From positions 1,107,416 through 1,157,741 of the forward strand of contig CM007314.1 in assembly GCA_000333855.2 (NCBI GenBank): a stretch of DNA of 50,326 bases, in the 5' to 3' direction. This DNA comes from Endotrypanum monterogeii. Its lineage: Eukaryota; Euglenozoa; Kinetoplastea; Trypanosomatida; Trypanosomatidae. Below are positions 20,981-30,598 of the stretch, piece after piece. The position numbers were made by a program, and so were the translations under genes. The notes under the pieces are model-generated. The model was not told the origin of the DNA and searched no databases. It worked only from the letters and a program-made list of their open reading frames with translations. The first letter of the stretch is position 1; each line of letters starts with the position of its first letter.

Positions 20981-22126
20981 TCACACATCAGCCGCTGCAG
21001 TCACTTCATTCGTTATAGTGTCGCGCACGAGAAGCTCCATCTCTTCAGCCACTTCATCGTACCCTACTCCGACTACCTCGTACGCTGTTACGGCGGCGCC
21101 AGCATTTCCTGGCGGTGTCCATGGAGCGCCAGGTTGCACCCCAAAGAGGCCCCGTGCGAGCCACACGGAGTTATCGTAGCGGTCGTGACCCGTTATGCTC
21201 ATGTACCGTTGTGGATCCTCTTTCACTGTGAGAGGGCTACCCGGAACGGGTCCGTTGTAATCGAGTGCCACGGTCCCCACGGGCAAAACAGGGCTACCGT
21301 GTAGAATTGGAGCGAGGCAAGCGGCCGGCGCGCCAGATGGATGCCACATCAGAGCCGGTGTTGTCAGTGATGAGAGGCGATCGACGACACCCACACTAAC
21401 GGCAACGCCGTATCGGCTCAGCACCTTCGTTCCGTGTTTCACGTGTGCACCATACACGTCAGTGACCTCGGCGGTGATGTCGAGGTAGCGTTTTGTGGCC
21501 TGCGCTCCGCCGCATTGATAAGGAAAGTCGAGACGTAAAGCGCCAGTGTGCAACTGAGATCCACACTCCAGCAGGTGACTCATGCCCGCCAAGGAGAAGT
21601 GTCGGCGGCGAGCGAGTCTGTAGAAGGCGTCCAGGACACCACGTGGCGATACGGGTGGCGTGGGCGACCTGTTAGGCTCGATAAGGAGTTCTTTGGTGAC
21701 TGCCTCCATCACACAAAGGGAGCCAAGAGAAGACGGGGTGTCATCTGCTGTGGGTGGAGGTGGGGGACGCAGACGAGCGCGGCCACGCAGAAGCTCACCT
21801 TCCGACACGACAAACCCCCCAGGCAAGCCACTGCTGTGGACGATGAGTTTTTCCTTCATGATTGCTTCGGCATTGTCGTCGATGCAGTGTCCAATGATGG
21901 TCAGTGGCACCGTCAACTCCGTGCCGACTTGCAAGGCACAGAGGAGCCCCTCTTCCGTAAGGGGAAAGGGTTGGTGAAGGATATCCTGGAGCTGCGATTG
22001 CAGTAGCGACAACGAAGTCCGTGAGACTGCACTCATGCGAGTAGTTAGACCTGCGGTACTCGAGCTGCTACCTCCCCCGGGGGTACCGCGCGCAAGCAGC
22101 GGGAATGCAGTGTGGACTGCCCTCAT
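20981..22126 (-). CDS. Conserved-looking hypothetical protein
   Basis: A 381-residue protein with no membrane helix. The composition is balanced, with a proline-rich loop (about 121-127) and a C-terminal half rich in short beta-like segments, including V-G-T-V-A-L-D-Y-N-G-P-V-P-G-S followed by a region that could be an enzyme or binding fold. The first 30 residues (A, G, S, T, R and no acids) could be a mitochondrial targeting signal. A second in-frame ATG at residue 31 is an alternative start. I do not recognise the family and assign no function. Confidence 0.75.
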   Translation of the reverse strand: MRAVHTAFPLLARGTPGGGSSSSTAGLTTRMSAVSRTSLSLLQSQLQDILHQPFPLTEEGLLCALQVGTELTVPLTIIGHCIDDNAEAIMKEKLIVHSSGLPGGFVVSEGELLRGRARLRPPPPPTADDTPSSLGSLCVMEAVTKELLIEPNRSPTPPVSPRGVLDAFYRLARRRHFSLAGMSHLLECGSQLHTGALRLDFPYQCGGAQATKRYLDITAEVTDVYGAHVKHGTKVLSRYGVAVSVGVVDRLSSLTTPALMWHPSGAPAACLAPILHGSPVLPVGTVALDYNGPVPGSPLTVKEDPQRYMSITGHDRYDNSVWLARGLFGVQPGAPWTPPGNAGAAVTAYEVVGVGYDEVAEEMELLVRDTITNEVTAAADV

Positions 22127-23954
22127 CTATTCCCTGTGGTGTGGTGGGGAAGAGGGGGGGAGTAACGGCTAGGATGGGAGCTGCGCTGTGTACCCCACTT
22201 TTGTTTCCCACCGAATGGCTCAGCGTGCGCTGTATTGTAATCGCATGAAATGACAGGTAGCGATTGGCGGCCTGATGTCTGCAGCAAACAAACAAAGAGG
22301 AAGCACTGAGATGAAGCAGGGTTGTCACAAGAGAAGCGGATACGAACATCTTGCGAACCAGATGTATAAAATGCAGTGCCTCAACAGAGGCAGGCTTATC
22401 GGCCATCCATGTTTTTGCTAGAAGTTTTTTTTTTTTCGCGCGTACGGAGGAATGGCACAGACAGAGGAGCAACATTGAAGGATTGATCGTTGTCACCTTA
22501 CCCGCTTCGAGACCCCAACGACAAAACGCATAAAGGTCAATGATAGTTGCTGTTGAGTGGTGAAAAAGTGAGCCGTAAAAGACTGCTCAGAGCAATAAGT
22601 GAAAAAAAAAGGACTTCACACCCATAGCACTTGGGCTGCAGATTAAAATACACAGGATAGGCCAGGAGGGTGGGTGTGCGTTTAGGTGACATGCAATATG
22701 TCACAGCCTCGGCGACACAGTACGATGACGGCGCGCGGTGCAGAAACCCAGCACCGCTGTCATGACGCATCGACTACAAAGGGTAGGCGCAGGGTAGAGG
22801 GGGCGAGTGACCAAAAGACACCGCTTCAGTAACGCAGGAATGAGAAAGGAGAAACAACTGCTTGTTGATCAAGCCCAGCAACAAGAGATACGCTATGAGC
22901 ACGCTCACAGGTGTAACGCATGTTCTGCCATCGTAGACGTGTCTACCGAAGCTGCACGGCTTCATCGCGGTCGTGCAGGAAAACACGGCCCTCTTCCCTG
23001 CCGCTGAACCAGATCATTCGGTCAGTGAGCCCTTTCCTGCCTTTCCTCGCTGCCTTGCTCCCGATGTCCACGGCATCCCCCTGTGTACCGCCCGTACGCC
23101 ATGAATAACCCCCCGCTGCAACGACTGGCTGCCTTCCATTTGACAGGGTCGCACACGCCCCGCGCTCACCCCTCTCGCAGTCCGACGCAGAAGAGAAGCC
23201 GCATATTCCACAGACTTTACGTGCACCTCCTCGTTGCGGGGCGCGCTGCTGCCGGACGACGTGGCGCGGGGACTCTCGCAGCAGGGGTAACCCACCCGCT
23301 CCTGTAACTTGCCCTGCCCTGCCCTCCCCCCCTCCCTCCCCCCAGCACTGAGAGAAGCGTGTGCGGAGGGGACTTGTGCGCGCACCGTCGTGTATCTGCT
23401 GTTACACCGTGAAACCGAAGCTCCGTGAAGCCCAATGCACCACCGATGTGTGCGCACAGGAAGGAGCCTCCCAGCATCGCGGGCGGCTTTTGTGGCGGAT
23501 GCACACAGGTGCTCCAACGAAGACCCCTTCGGTGATGCACAGTGCCTTCGAACTTTGCCGACCACAGCGCGGGACGGGCGCGCGGCAACGCTCGACAGCA
23601 CTGCTGGCGCGACAACCGTTGGTAGAAGTAACGCGATCGAATGGTGCGCACAGATCTCGAGTAATGGACACGACACGCAGTGAGCCGGTGCTGACACCAT
23701 CATGGGCCCGCGCTTCTTCGGCACAGAGCCCTGGTAAGCTGTAAACCCCAAGCATTACGGGGTGGCGACTGCGTCGCGGAAGCATAGGAAAAAAAGAAGC
23801 AGCGTGTATTTTTCAAAAAGGACTTTCGAAGTGCAAAAGAATAGACAAAAAATGCAGCGTTATCCAGAGAGGTGCATATTATGTAGGGAGACGGCCAGTG
23901 TATGGGGTACGACGGCTTGGCTTCTCCTCCTCCCCTGCCTAGCTCCTTTCCTTT
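22127..23954. other. Intergenic / 3' UTR of the BSD gene, with dispersed repeat
   Basis: About 1.8 kb without a supported gene. It contains one copy of the dispersed repeat (22895-23361) and GC-rich flanking sequence to about 23750 that may be the rest of the same element. A minus-strand frame of 245 codons (23014-23751) lies inside the repeat and was not called. Confidence 0.65.
22895..23361 (-). repeat. Dispersed repeat module A, copy 1
   Basis: This 467-base segment matches 32879-33345 in the same orientation, with the same length and only scattered substitutions. It lies in the 3' UTR of the BSD-domain gene, about 600 bases after its stop. Short, divergent repeats in 3' UTRs are typical of the SIDER degenerate retroposons of Leishmania, so that class is a candidate. 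I could not confirm it, and orientation was set only by the host transcript. Confidence 0.85.
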
Positions 23955-25412
23955 CTAGCTCTCCGAGTTGCCCGTGAACCACGGCAGCTTCGCTTCGAAC
24001 AAATCGTCGTCATTCTCGTCAGCACTGCTATCGGGGTGGAGAGGACCGTGAGATACTGAGGCGCTCACCTCCACAGGGCAGGGCTCAGGGTCATACTCGG
24101 CCTTTGGAGTACCTGACGTGGTAGCGCCTCCTGCTCCCATTTCTGTGTCTGCTTCTTCTTCTGGAGCAGGCAACCCTCGTCGTTCCTCAGACGGTTTCTG
24201 CAACGAGGGAGATGCGACTAAGCTTTTGGTGTCTTCAGTATCTCCTGAGGGGTGACCCACGTACGTCTCGAGAACTGCTTTGACGTCGTCGTTACACTTG
24301 GCCAGCGCTTGAAAGAGTGTACCAGTTTTTAAATCCAACACCGAACCCTCACTGTGCTCGATGGGGGCAGCGCAGATGTCCGCAATGAGCCGCGAAAGCC
24401 TCACCTTGTGGTATTGGCAGCTGTCGAACACCGAAGCGCCGAGGCTTGTGGACGCCTCTCGTCGCTGTAGCAGACTAGCTAGCAGTTTCACGTTGCTGCT
24501 CGCCAGCTGGATCTCTTTTTTGACTCGCTCTTCCATTTCTTGAACCCACACAAACTTTTTGTGGATGCTTTCGTATTCTTCTTGGATATCGCGCCAGTAC
24601 TCTGTATTGTCTGATAGGACAATTGCCTTTTGTATGTCTCCGTTTTCGCCGTCGTCGTCATCATTCCCTACTTGGTGTCGCTCATTCCCCGACTGATAAC
24701 TCTCGACGGCTGATGTTTGCTTTGCAATCGCTGCCTCTGCCCTGTCGCGCAACTGTTGCGGCAGGCGAGACAGAAGCCGCATCAAAGTCAAGAGCTGCAG
24801 CGGGTCGGTGCACTGCCGGTATAAATCGGCGCGCCATTTGATGTTCAACCAGTAGTTTTCATCGGAGGTGAAGCGCGGCACAACGTCGGAGCGCACCTTG
24901 TATACGTTATAGTTTTCCTGAATATACTTTACTAGGTCTGTGGTCGGCGTCAGTGTACCACTGGAATTCTCAAGCACTTCGGATGCCGCGCTCGCTGACG
25001 CTTCAGGACCGACATCCGTTGGTACGGGAGCTAGTGACTCCCCCTTTTCTGGCTGTGGCGGTATTGCGGAAAGCTGTGCGACCATTGTCTTAATTTCTTC
25101 CCACAGCGAGGCATCCGAGCGCAGTGTAGTTGGTGTTATGGCGCAAGTATTCGGATCGCACAGCGCTGCCTTCACACACCATATCCACTCCTCTTCGCTG
25201 CCTGCCCAGACTGGTGGCGGCGCCATGATGTCTATCAAACCCACTGTTGTCCCTGACGATGTGGCGGCTGCGGCTGACGCGTTGGGATTGTCCGACACGC
25301 TGTCCAAAACATCCAATATGCCCGTTTGGTGGACAGCATGAATGCACTCGCCAGAAATGTCATTGACAACGGCCGCCGCCGATGAAACCCAGTCGCTCAC
25401 CAAAGAAAACAT
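23955..25412 (-). CDS. BSD-domain protein
   Basis: A 485-residue acidic protein. A BSD-like domain lies at about residues 165-200, with P-R-F-T-S-D-E-N-Y-W and K-W-R-A-D-L-Y, the paired aromatic positions of that three-helix fold. Before it is a W-rich segment (about 69-110), and after it a coiled-coil stretch of charged residues. The C-terminal 100 residues are acidic and probably disordered. BSD domains occur in TFIIH p62, in synapse-associated proteins and in trafficking proteins; this one looks more like the SYAP1-type group than TFIIH, as an inference. The frame extends to an ATG at 25469, but that codon sits in the polypyrimidine tract (25468-25490), upstream of the first AG at 25442-25443, so the ATG at 25412 was chosen. 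Confidence 0.8.
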   Translation of the reverse strand: MFSLVSDWVSSAAAVVNDISGECIHAVHQTGILDVLDSVSDNPNASAAAATSSGTTVGLIDIMAPPPVWAGSEEEWIWCVKAALCDPNTCAITPTTLRSDASLWEEIKTMVAQLSAIPPQPEKGESLAPVPTDVGPEASASAASEVLENSSGTLTPTTDLVKYIQENYNVYKVRSDVVPRFTSDENYWLNIKWRADLYRQCTDPLQLLTLMRLLSRLPQQLRDRAEAAIAKQTSAVESYQSGNERHQVGNDDDDGENGDIQKAIVLSDNTEYWRDIQEEYESIHKKFVWVQEMEERVKKEIQLASSNVKLLASLLQRREASTSLGASVFDSCQYHKVRLSRLIADICAAPIEHSEGSVLDLKTGTLFQALAKCNDDVKAVLETYVGHPSGDTEDTKSLVASPSLQKPSEERRGLPAPEEEADTEMGAGGATTSGTPKAEYDPEPCPVEVSASVSHGPLHPDSSADENDDDLFEAKLPWFTGNSES

Positions 25413-25467
25413 ACGTACGTGAAATATACTGCCCGGTAAATCTTTTTTTTTTGTATATCGATTAACC

Positions 25468-25490
25468 AAGGAGGAGAGTCAGAGGGAGGG
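25468..25490 (-). promoter_or_regulatory. Polypyrimidine tract / probable trans-splice signal
   Basis: Nearly pure T/C on the coding strand, followed by the first AG at 25442-25443. It decides the start of the BSD gene: the upstream in-frame ATG at 25469 would be removed by splicing. Confidence 0.6.
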
Positions 25491-26779
25491 CTCGGTCAAA
25501 CACGCTCGCTCGATACACAGAAACCCACACAAAAAAATCGTGGCGTAGGTAAAGGGGATCATGAAGAGGCGAGAACGAGAAGGGGGGGGGTACAATACAA
25601 ATCCCCAAACAATGACATGACCAAGAAACAGAGGCGACCTGGCATGTTCTTGGGCATCCGTGTAAACGAGTTGATTGCGAGGCAGTCAGTGTGGGGATCA
25701 CTCCCAGGTGCTCATGCAGCGCGCGTTGTGCGTTGAGTCATGCGCGTGGGGTGTGGTGCACAGAGAAACACTTGTCCTCTAGACACTTTGCCCATCGAGC
25801 GAAACATGACTGTTGCATCCTGCTTTTCCAGAGGCTTTCGCTGAGGTCACCTCAGATGTTTTCATTATGCTCGTCGCTACGTAGGATATTTCTTGGTGTC
25901 CAGTGGGCTTCCCTTACCAGCATGCAACGATGGTTGGGTAGATGAAGTTGCCAAACCTCAAAACTTGTAGTGTCATGCACGTAGTATCAACATTTTTCCT
26001 GACAAAGGGAGCCGTGAAGTAAGGTTCACCCATAAGATGACCGCGGACATTATTAGTATTACGTCGTACTCATCCCAGGAAGCGTAGTTACCCTGACGCT
26101 TAAAGAAAAAAAAATGCATCGTATACGTGGTTCCGTTCAGTGACAAAGTTAGAACACTCGATAGCCGCACCAAACAGTGGAGTCTGGAGCTGTAAGATAA
26201 ACAAACATGTATATATGCCGTTGATATCATCATCATCAAAGGGGAGGGTCATATCGAATGCAAATGCAGGATAATAATAATTGCTTCCTCAGGGCGTTTT
26301 TCACGGGGCTGCGAAAACGGCCGGTGCCCAATGTGCGAGCTATACGATTCAAGTAATGTGAAGATAAGGGGGCAGAGTCAGGCCTCCATGTTGGGTTTAC
26401 GTGGCAGCGCACAAAGGCATTTACCAAACCTCGCTGCCAGTTCATGAACAGCTAAGAGGGTAGCACTCTGGCGCTGGGGGGGGGGTATTGTACATCACCA
26501 CTCGCTCAGCCGAGGGTCTTCGTAGCTTGTGTATGTGACGACGACACGGTGTTCCGTAGCTGATGTGGCGAATAGCCATCTCGGCCGACAGTACTATCAG
26601 CCCCCCCCCCACCACGGGTTGTTTATACACTGGCAAGCAGGCGTCAACACAGTGACACTTCCCTACGCACACACTTCCGTCCTGCTTTGAGACTATGTGC
26701 GTACGCCGAGACACCACTCCCTGACGGCCGGGAGCGGGCTATCCACAGGATGAAAAACCCCATCCGCCCACAAACAGGA

Positions 26780-27055
26780 GCAGGCGCGCATAGTATTATG
26801 CACCTTCTACCCCCCCCCGCTCGCCGTGCGGTTGAGCGTGGAACGTGCAGCTGCAAGCAGCAGTGCACTGCGACCTATAGTAGCACACACCGTCCCCCGT
26901 TGCGTGCGCTCATCAATAGTTGTGCCCATGTTTGCCCAGCGTGGATCTCAGAGCACAGCGACAGTGTCGCCCGGCGTGAGAAGGTGGAAATGTCCGAGGT
27001 GCCCCCTGCCACCCGTGTGGATGTAGCACACCTCCCCCTCTTTACACACGTACAC
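26780..27055 (+). repeat. Dispersed repeat module B, inverted copy
   Basis: About 275 bases that match 33350-33630 when one of the two is reverse complemented. The match ends in a CA microsatellite at 27052-27075. It lies in the 3' UTR region of the PPR gene, in the opposite orientation to the copy downstream of the aldehyde dehydrogenase. Confidence 0.85.
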
Positions 27056-27075
27056 ACACACACACACACACACAC
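27052..27075. repeat. (CA)n microsatellite at end of repeat module B
   Basis: A CA run directly at the end of the module B match. In the other copy a short GT/AT tract occupies the same place. Confidence 0.9.
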
Positions 27076-27930
27076 ATACTCTCTTAAAAGTTTTTTTTTT
27101 TTTTTGAGGGAGGGGAGGGGGGTGCAGCCCCAGATGTGTGTTGCACGAAATGGGGAACTTTTCTCTGTGGCGACGCTGCTGACTGTGCTCATGGGTTTTA
27201 CCCACGTGTAGAACTCCCTTGGGACGTGTGTGGCTGTAGCTCCTTATGAATGATGGATCGCCGGAGAGGGGAATAACCCAACACCGGGCGATTCAGTACT
27301 TGGTGATTGGCATGTTTCACTGGAGGGCCTCTGGGTACCTAAAAGCACATGAATGATTGAGGGAAGGGGGACGCTGAGAAGAGCAGAGAGGGTGGGGAAA
27401 AGACGATTGCAGTTATCGCATCGCAGGTCAAAACAAAATAAAGATGTAAGAGGACAAGAATCCGTAGAGGAGCTTGCTCCATCTCGCGCGTCAGACCGGG
27501 TGTATTATGGTGCGTATTGCGTTGCACAATGTCCCCTTTTTAGGGACTGACTGGCTGTCAGAAGCCTCTCTTGGAGCCTCCTCGTAAAAAAAAAAAAACG
27601 AAAAGCGTCATCGACGCCCGCATTGGGGGGGGGGGGTGACCTCTAGATGTGATGTTCGGTTTATTCACTCTTTTTTGTGTGTGATTTGTGTAATTAGCGG
27701 TGCTCCGTGTTACACGTGAGGTCAAATAAGGAGCGGAGGAAGGGATTTAGAGAGGGTGCGAACGACAGGAAGAGAAGGGGTATGTACAACTGCCATGCCA
27801 GGTATTTGCGGAGCTCGGTATAAAAAAAGTGCTGGCGGACAGCGTCAGACAGGAGACACCTTCGGGCCTTTACACTGCTGCTCCTGTTCCTCATCCTTGT
27901 GTCGCTCCAAGCATTCGGCACCAGCGACTA

Positions 27931-29958
27931 CTAGCGCGACTGAAGGAGGCGCAGAGCAATAGCGTCCACAGTCGGACTGATTGCTCGAGTCACATGGCGC
28001 ACCATCATCCGATCCTGGGGTGTGCGGGAGCGCTGTGGGATGCCTTGCAAAAACGCGAGCGATAGCTCCCACTGGCCTTGAAGTGATGCGGCCCAGAGTC
28101 CTAGACGCTGGCTGTAGTTGTCCAGCGGCAACCCATCTTGGCGCATGGTGTCGAGAACCTCGATCACCTGGCTCCATTTGCCAGCGCAGACGCACGCTTT
28201 GACGGCGATGCGATGTGCAAGGGGTGGAACTACCGTGCGGGGCTGAGATGACTTCGCTGTTTCATAGACGCGCAAGGCCGCTTCCCATTGCCGCGCAGTC
28301 ACACAGGCTTGTATAGCAGCGCACAAGGAGAGCGGGTGCGGGTTAACGCGGACATCATGAAGCTGGGAATCAAAAAGGCGCGTCGCGAATTCCCACTGCG
28401 CACCTTTGACACATGCAAAAAGTAGTGCCATGATGGTTTGAGCTGGGAGCAAATGCACGCCGTTCTCCATGAGTGTGGCTCCGACCGAGAGGGCCGCTTC
28501 CCACTGTCCTGATTGCTCGCACAGGGTAACCAATTCTGTCATACCAGCAGTCAGTGAGGCTTCATCCGCCTTGGACATCCACGAGAGTGCCTCCAACGCC
28601 TTCTGCCACTGCTGAATTGCCGTAAAAGAGCGCACTAGCATGTGATACGTGGAGCTGATAGCGAGACTGTCGATGAAGCCCTCCTTGACGGACATTTCGT
28701 AGACTGCTGCCGCCTCCCGCCACGCGCCAGCCCTGTCGCACTGCGCCAACAATATGGCAACAGTTCGTTCGTTTGGCTTCACATCGGATGCTCGCGCCAT
28801 GTGCAGTAGCTGCAGAGATGTAGCCCACCCGGGTGACACTTCCATCAGCTGACAGAAGAAATCCGCATCGGCAGGTAGAAGTTGCGCAGTTTCCTGGGTG
28901 CGGTAGAGGCACTGCAGCATGTGCAGACAAGTCTCCCACTGCCGAAACGTGGCTGTTTGCATGATAAGCTGTTGGACAAGAACAGGATCAGTCAGTACGC
29001 CGTGGGCCAGTCCCGACTCAAAGAGTTGCCGTGCTTGCGTTGTCGCTCCACTCGCCGAAAGATACGGTACGAGCACACCAAGGGAGTAGAGCTCACCGCA
29101 CGGGAGATGCTGCTCGGCGTCCTGTGCGACCATCAACGCAGCGGACCAGCTGCCGTGCTCTTCGGCCAGAACACGAATCGCGTTGGTCACATCCAGCGCC
29201 CAGCCTCGTGAGGCGCAGTGGTGGAGAAGCGAGTGCACGTTATTTGGCTCCAAGAGGGATGAGAGAAAAAGCGGGGCGGGTGGCTGTGGGAGGTATTCGC
29301 AGAAATGCAGCGCCTCTTTCCAGTAGCCGGTGCGCTCGGCGGTGTGGCAAAGAACGTGCAGCGACGATGTTTTCACAAGCGCCGGGTCGGCATCCAAACT
29401 GCTCTTGGCAAGTTTCCAGAGACGCTCAACGAGGGGAGTGCTCATCAGTGCTTCAGAGACCGAGGAAACTCCCTGCGATTGGGAGGTGTCCGCGCTGCTC
29501 TGGTTCACTTGCGCGTCTGGAGTTGCTGCAGCCCCAGACTGAACACCACCTGGTGGCACAAAACTGGTGTTCAGCACAGCCTGGGCAGCTGCGTTGGCGA
29601 AGGAGTGAGTCTGCGCACGTTGGTACCGTGCGTAACGAGCAAAGTTCACCACATCGTTGTCGCCGCTGGATATCCCTAGGGCTGAAGAGGAGGACAAAGA
29701 AGAAGAGGGGATGGAGGGGGACGGCGTGGATGTCGAGTTAGCCGTCGCTGCGTCAAAGGAGGACGGCTTTCCGGTCCCATGGAGGCCACGACCGCTGCGA
29801 CGCGCCCCACGCGCCGTGTTCGAGGTAGCTACTGTTACTCGGCGGTCCTCCTGCAGTGTTTCACTAAAAACGCGCCGCAACACGCCACAACAAGCGTTCA
29901 CATCGCCTGCAGCCACCGCCTGAGCCAGAAGTGCTGCTAGACCACCACCAGCTTTCAT
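27931..29958 (-). CDS. Pentatricopeptide repeat (PPR) protein
   Basis: A 675-residue protein. The C-terminal part holds a series of about 35-residue helical pairs, each opening with a pattern like Q-W-E-A-A-L and ending in a short basic or glycine turn; at least seven are plain to see. This is the trypanosomatid PPR style. Such proteins act in the mitochondrion and bind RNA, in transcript processing, stability or ribosome assembly. The first 150 residues are low-complexity and serine-rich between two helical parts. No SMR or other extra catalytic domain is visible. The start is an ATG at 29958, supported by a polypyrimidine tract at 29984-30000 and an AG at 29976-29977. The particular RNA target is unknown. 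Confidence 0.88.
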   Translation of the reverse strand: MKAGGGLAALLAQAVAAGDVNACCGVLRRVFSETLQEDRRVTVATSNTARGARRSGRGLHGTGKPSSFDAATANSTSTPSPSIPSSSLSSSSALGISSGDNDVVNFARYARYQRAQTHSFANAAAQAVLNTSFVPPGGVQSGAAATPDAQVNQSSADTSQSQGVSSVSEALMSTPLVERLWKLAKSSLDADPALVKTSSLHVLCHTAERTGYWKEALHFCEYLPQPPAPLFLSSLLEPNNVHSLLHHCASRGWALDVTNAIRVLAEEHGSWSAALMVAQDAEQHLPCGELYSLGVLVPYLSASGATTQARQLFESGLAHGVLTDPVLVQQLIMQTATFRQWETCLHMLQCLYRTQETAQLLPADADFFCQLMEVSPGWATSLQLLHMARASDVKPNERTVAILLAQCDRAGAWREAAAVYEMSVKEGFIDSLAISSTYHMLVRSFTAIQQWQKALEALSWMSKADEASLTAGMTELVTLCEQSGQWEAALSVGATLMENGVHLLPAQTIMALLFACVKGAQWEFATRLFDSQLHDVRVNPHPLSLCAAIQACVTARQWEAALRVYETAKSSQPRTVVPPLAHRIAVKACVCAGKWSQVIEVLDTMRQDGLPLDNYSQRLGLWAASLQGQWELSLAFLQGIPQRSRTPQDRMMVRHVTRAISPTVDAIALRLLQSR

Positions 29959-29983
29959 AGCCCCTCGGTAAACTACTCAAGTC

Positions 29984-30000
29984 GGGGAAGGGAGGGGGGA
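29984..30000 (-). promoter_or_regulatory. Polypyrimidine tract / probable trans-splice signal
   Basis: A pyrimidine-rich run on the coding strand, interrupted by one purine, followed by AG at 29976-29977, 18 nt before the PPR start codon. Confidence 0.5.
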
Positions 30001-30129
30001 TATTGTGGCCGCAGTAGACAGCAGAATTGAAGGGGAGGGAAGAGAATGGATAGACGAGGATGCGATAGTGACAGCCAGAGTTGCAACAGAGAGAAATGGC
30101 TGAATCCAAAATGTTAAACGCTCCACAAG

Positions 30130-30154
30130 ATATATATATATATATATATATACA
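30130..30154. repeat. (TA)n microsatellite
   Basis: A TA run in the intergenic spacer upstream of the PPR gene. Confidence 0.9.
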
Positions 30155-30239
30155 CGTATATCTACACATAAACGCAGCGACATCAGCATAAACCAAGGCA
30201 TATTCGGTCTTTGCGCATTCTTATCCTTTTCTAGGAAAC

Positions 30240-30341
30240 CTAACGAGGGTCACCGCTCATGTGCTGGTAGGTGGGTGCATTCCCCATCGACTCAATTTTT
30301 CCCATTTTTTTTGAAAGCTGCGACTTGGACGAAGGGGGCAT
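30240..30341 (-). CDS. Possible 33-residue small ORF
   Basis: An ATG-initiated frame of 33 codons, rich in K, S, M and P. It is listed because it is preceded on the coding strand by a T13 run (30391-30403) and then an AG, with the ATG about 50 nt further on: the same arrangement as at the real genes here. The frame crosses an A8 run, so a homopolymer error could hide a different ending. No family is recognised, and chance remains likely. Confidence 0.25.
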   Translation of the reverse strand: MPPSSKSQLSKKMGKIESMGNAPTYQHMSGDPR

Positions 30342-30390
30342 GTTGCAACGACGACTTCGCGTGGTACGTGCATTGGTGAGCCTAGATCTT

Positions 30391-30403
30391 AAAAAAAAAA
30401 AAA
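30391..30403 (-). promoter_or_regulatory. T13 tract, possible splice signal
   Basis: Thirteen T on the coding strand immediately followed by an AAG. It could be an acceptor for the small ORF, or the polypyrimidine tract that also directs polyadenylation of the upstream gene. Confidence 0.35.
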
Positions 30404-30598
30404 TGGTGTGAATGTGCCAAAGCACATTCAGCAAGTAGTTGCTTCATCGTTGGACGCACCCACTTGTGGCAACGGCAGTACGTAACATCTGCGAGTATCA
30501 CTGGACGCATTCACGGTGAGCATGTTTTTTTTTTCATTTAATACCCCTGAAAGCGTTTGTTAGTGCGATAATATCCCATTTTCGCCCAACTCAACGCA

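Larger units (their letters stand above)
25413..27930. other. Intergenic / 3' UTR of the PPR gene, with dispersed repeat
   Basis: About 2.5 kb without a supported gene. It contains an inverted copy of repeat module B (26780-27055), a CA run (27052-27075), a T15 run (27091-27105) and several G or C homopolymers. Open frames on both strands are interrupted or low-complexity. Confidence 0.65.
29959..30598. other. Intergenic, with (TA)n tract and a possible small ORF
   Basis: About 640 bases between the PPR gene and the next gene. It contains a TA run (30130-30154), T runs near 30304-30312 and 30525-30534, and the possible 33-codon ORF described separately. Nothing else was supported. Confidence 0.6.

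Noticed and set aside
20631..21179. A 182-codon plus-strand frame
   Set aside because: It overlaps the end of a real minus-strand gene, has unremarkable composition and runs against the transcription unit.
23014..23751. A 245-codon minus-strand frame
   Set aside because: It lies in and beside the dispersed repeat, shows no domain, and the same repeat gives other frames elsewhere.
23650..23760. Resemblance to the hallmark (Pr77-like, ribozyme-forming) start of trypanosomatid retroposons
   Set aside because: Only loose motif similarity was seen by eye. A covariance-model search for HDV-like folds would be needed; no support without it.
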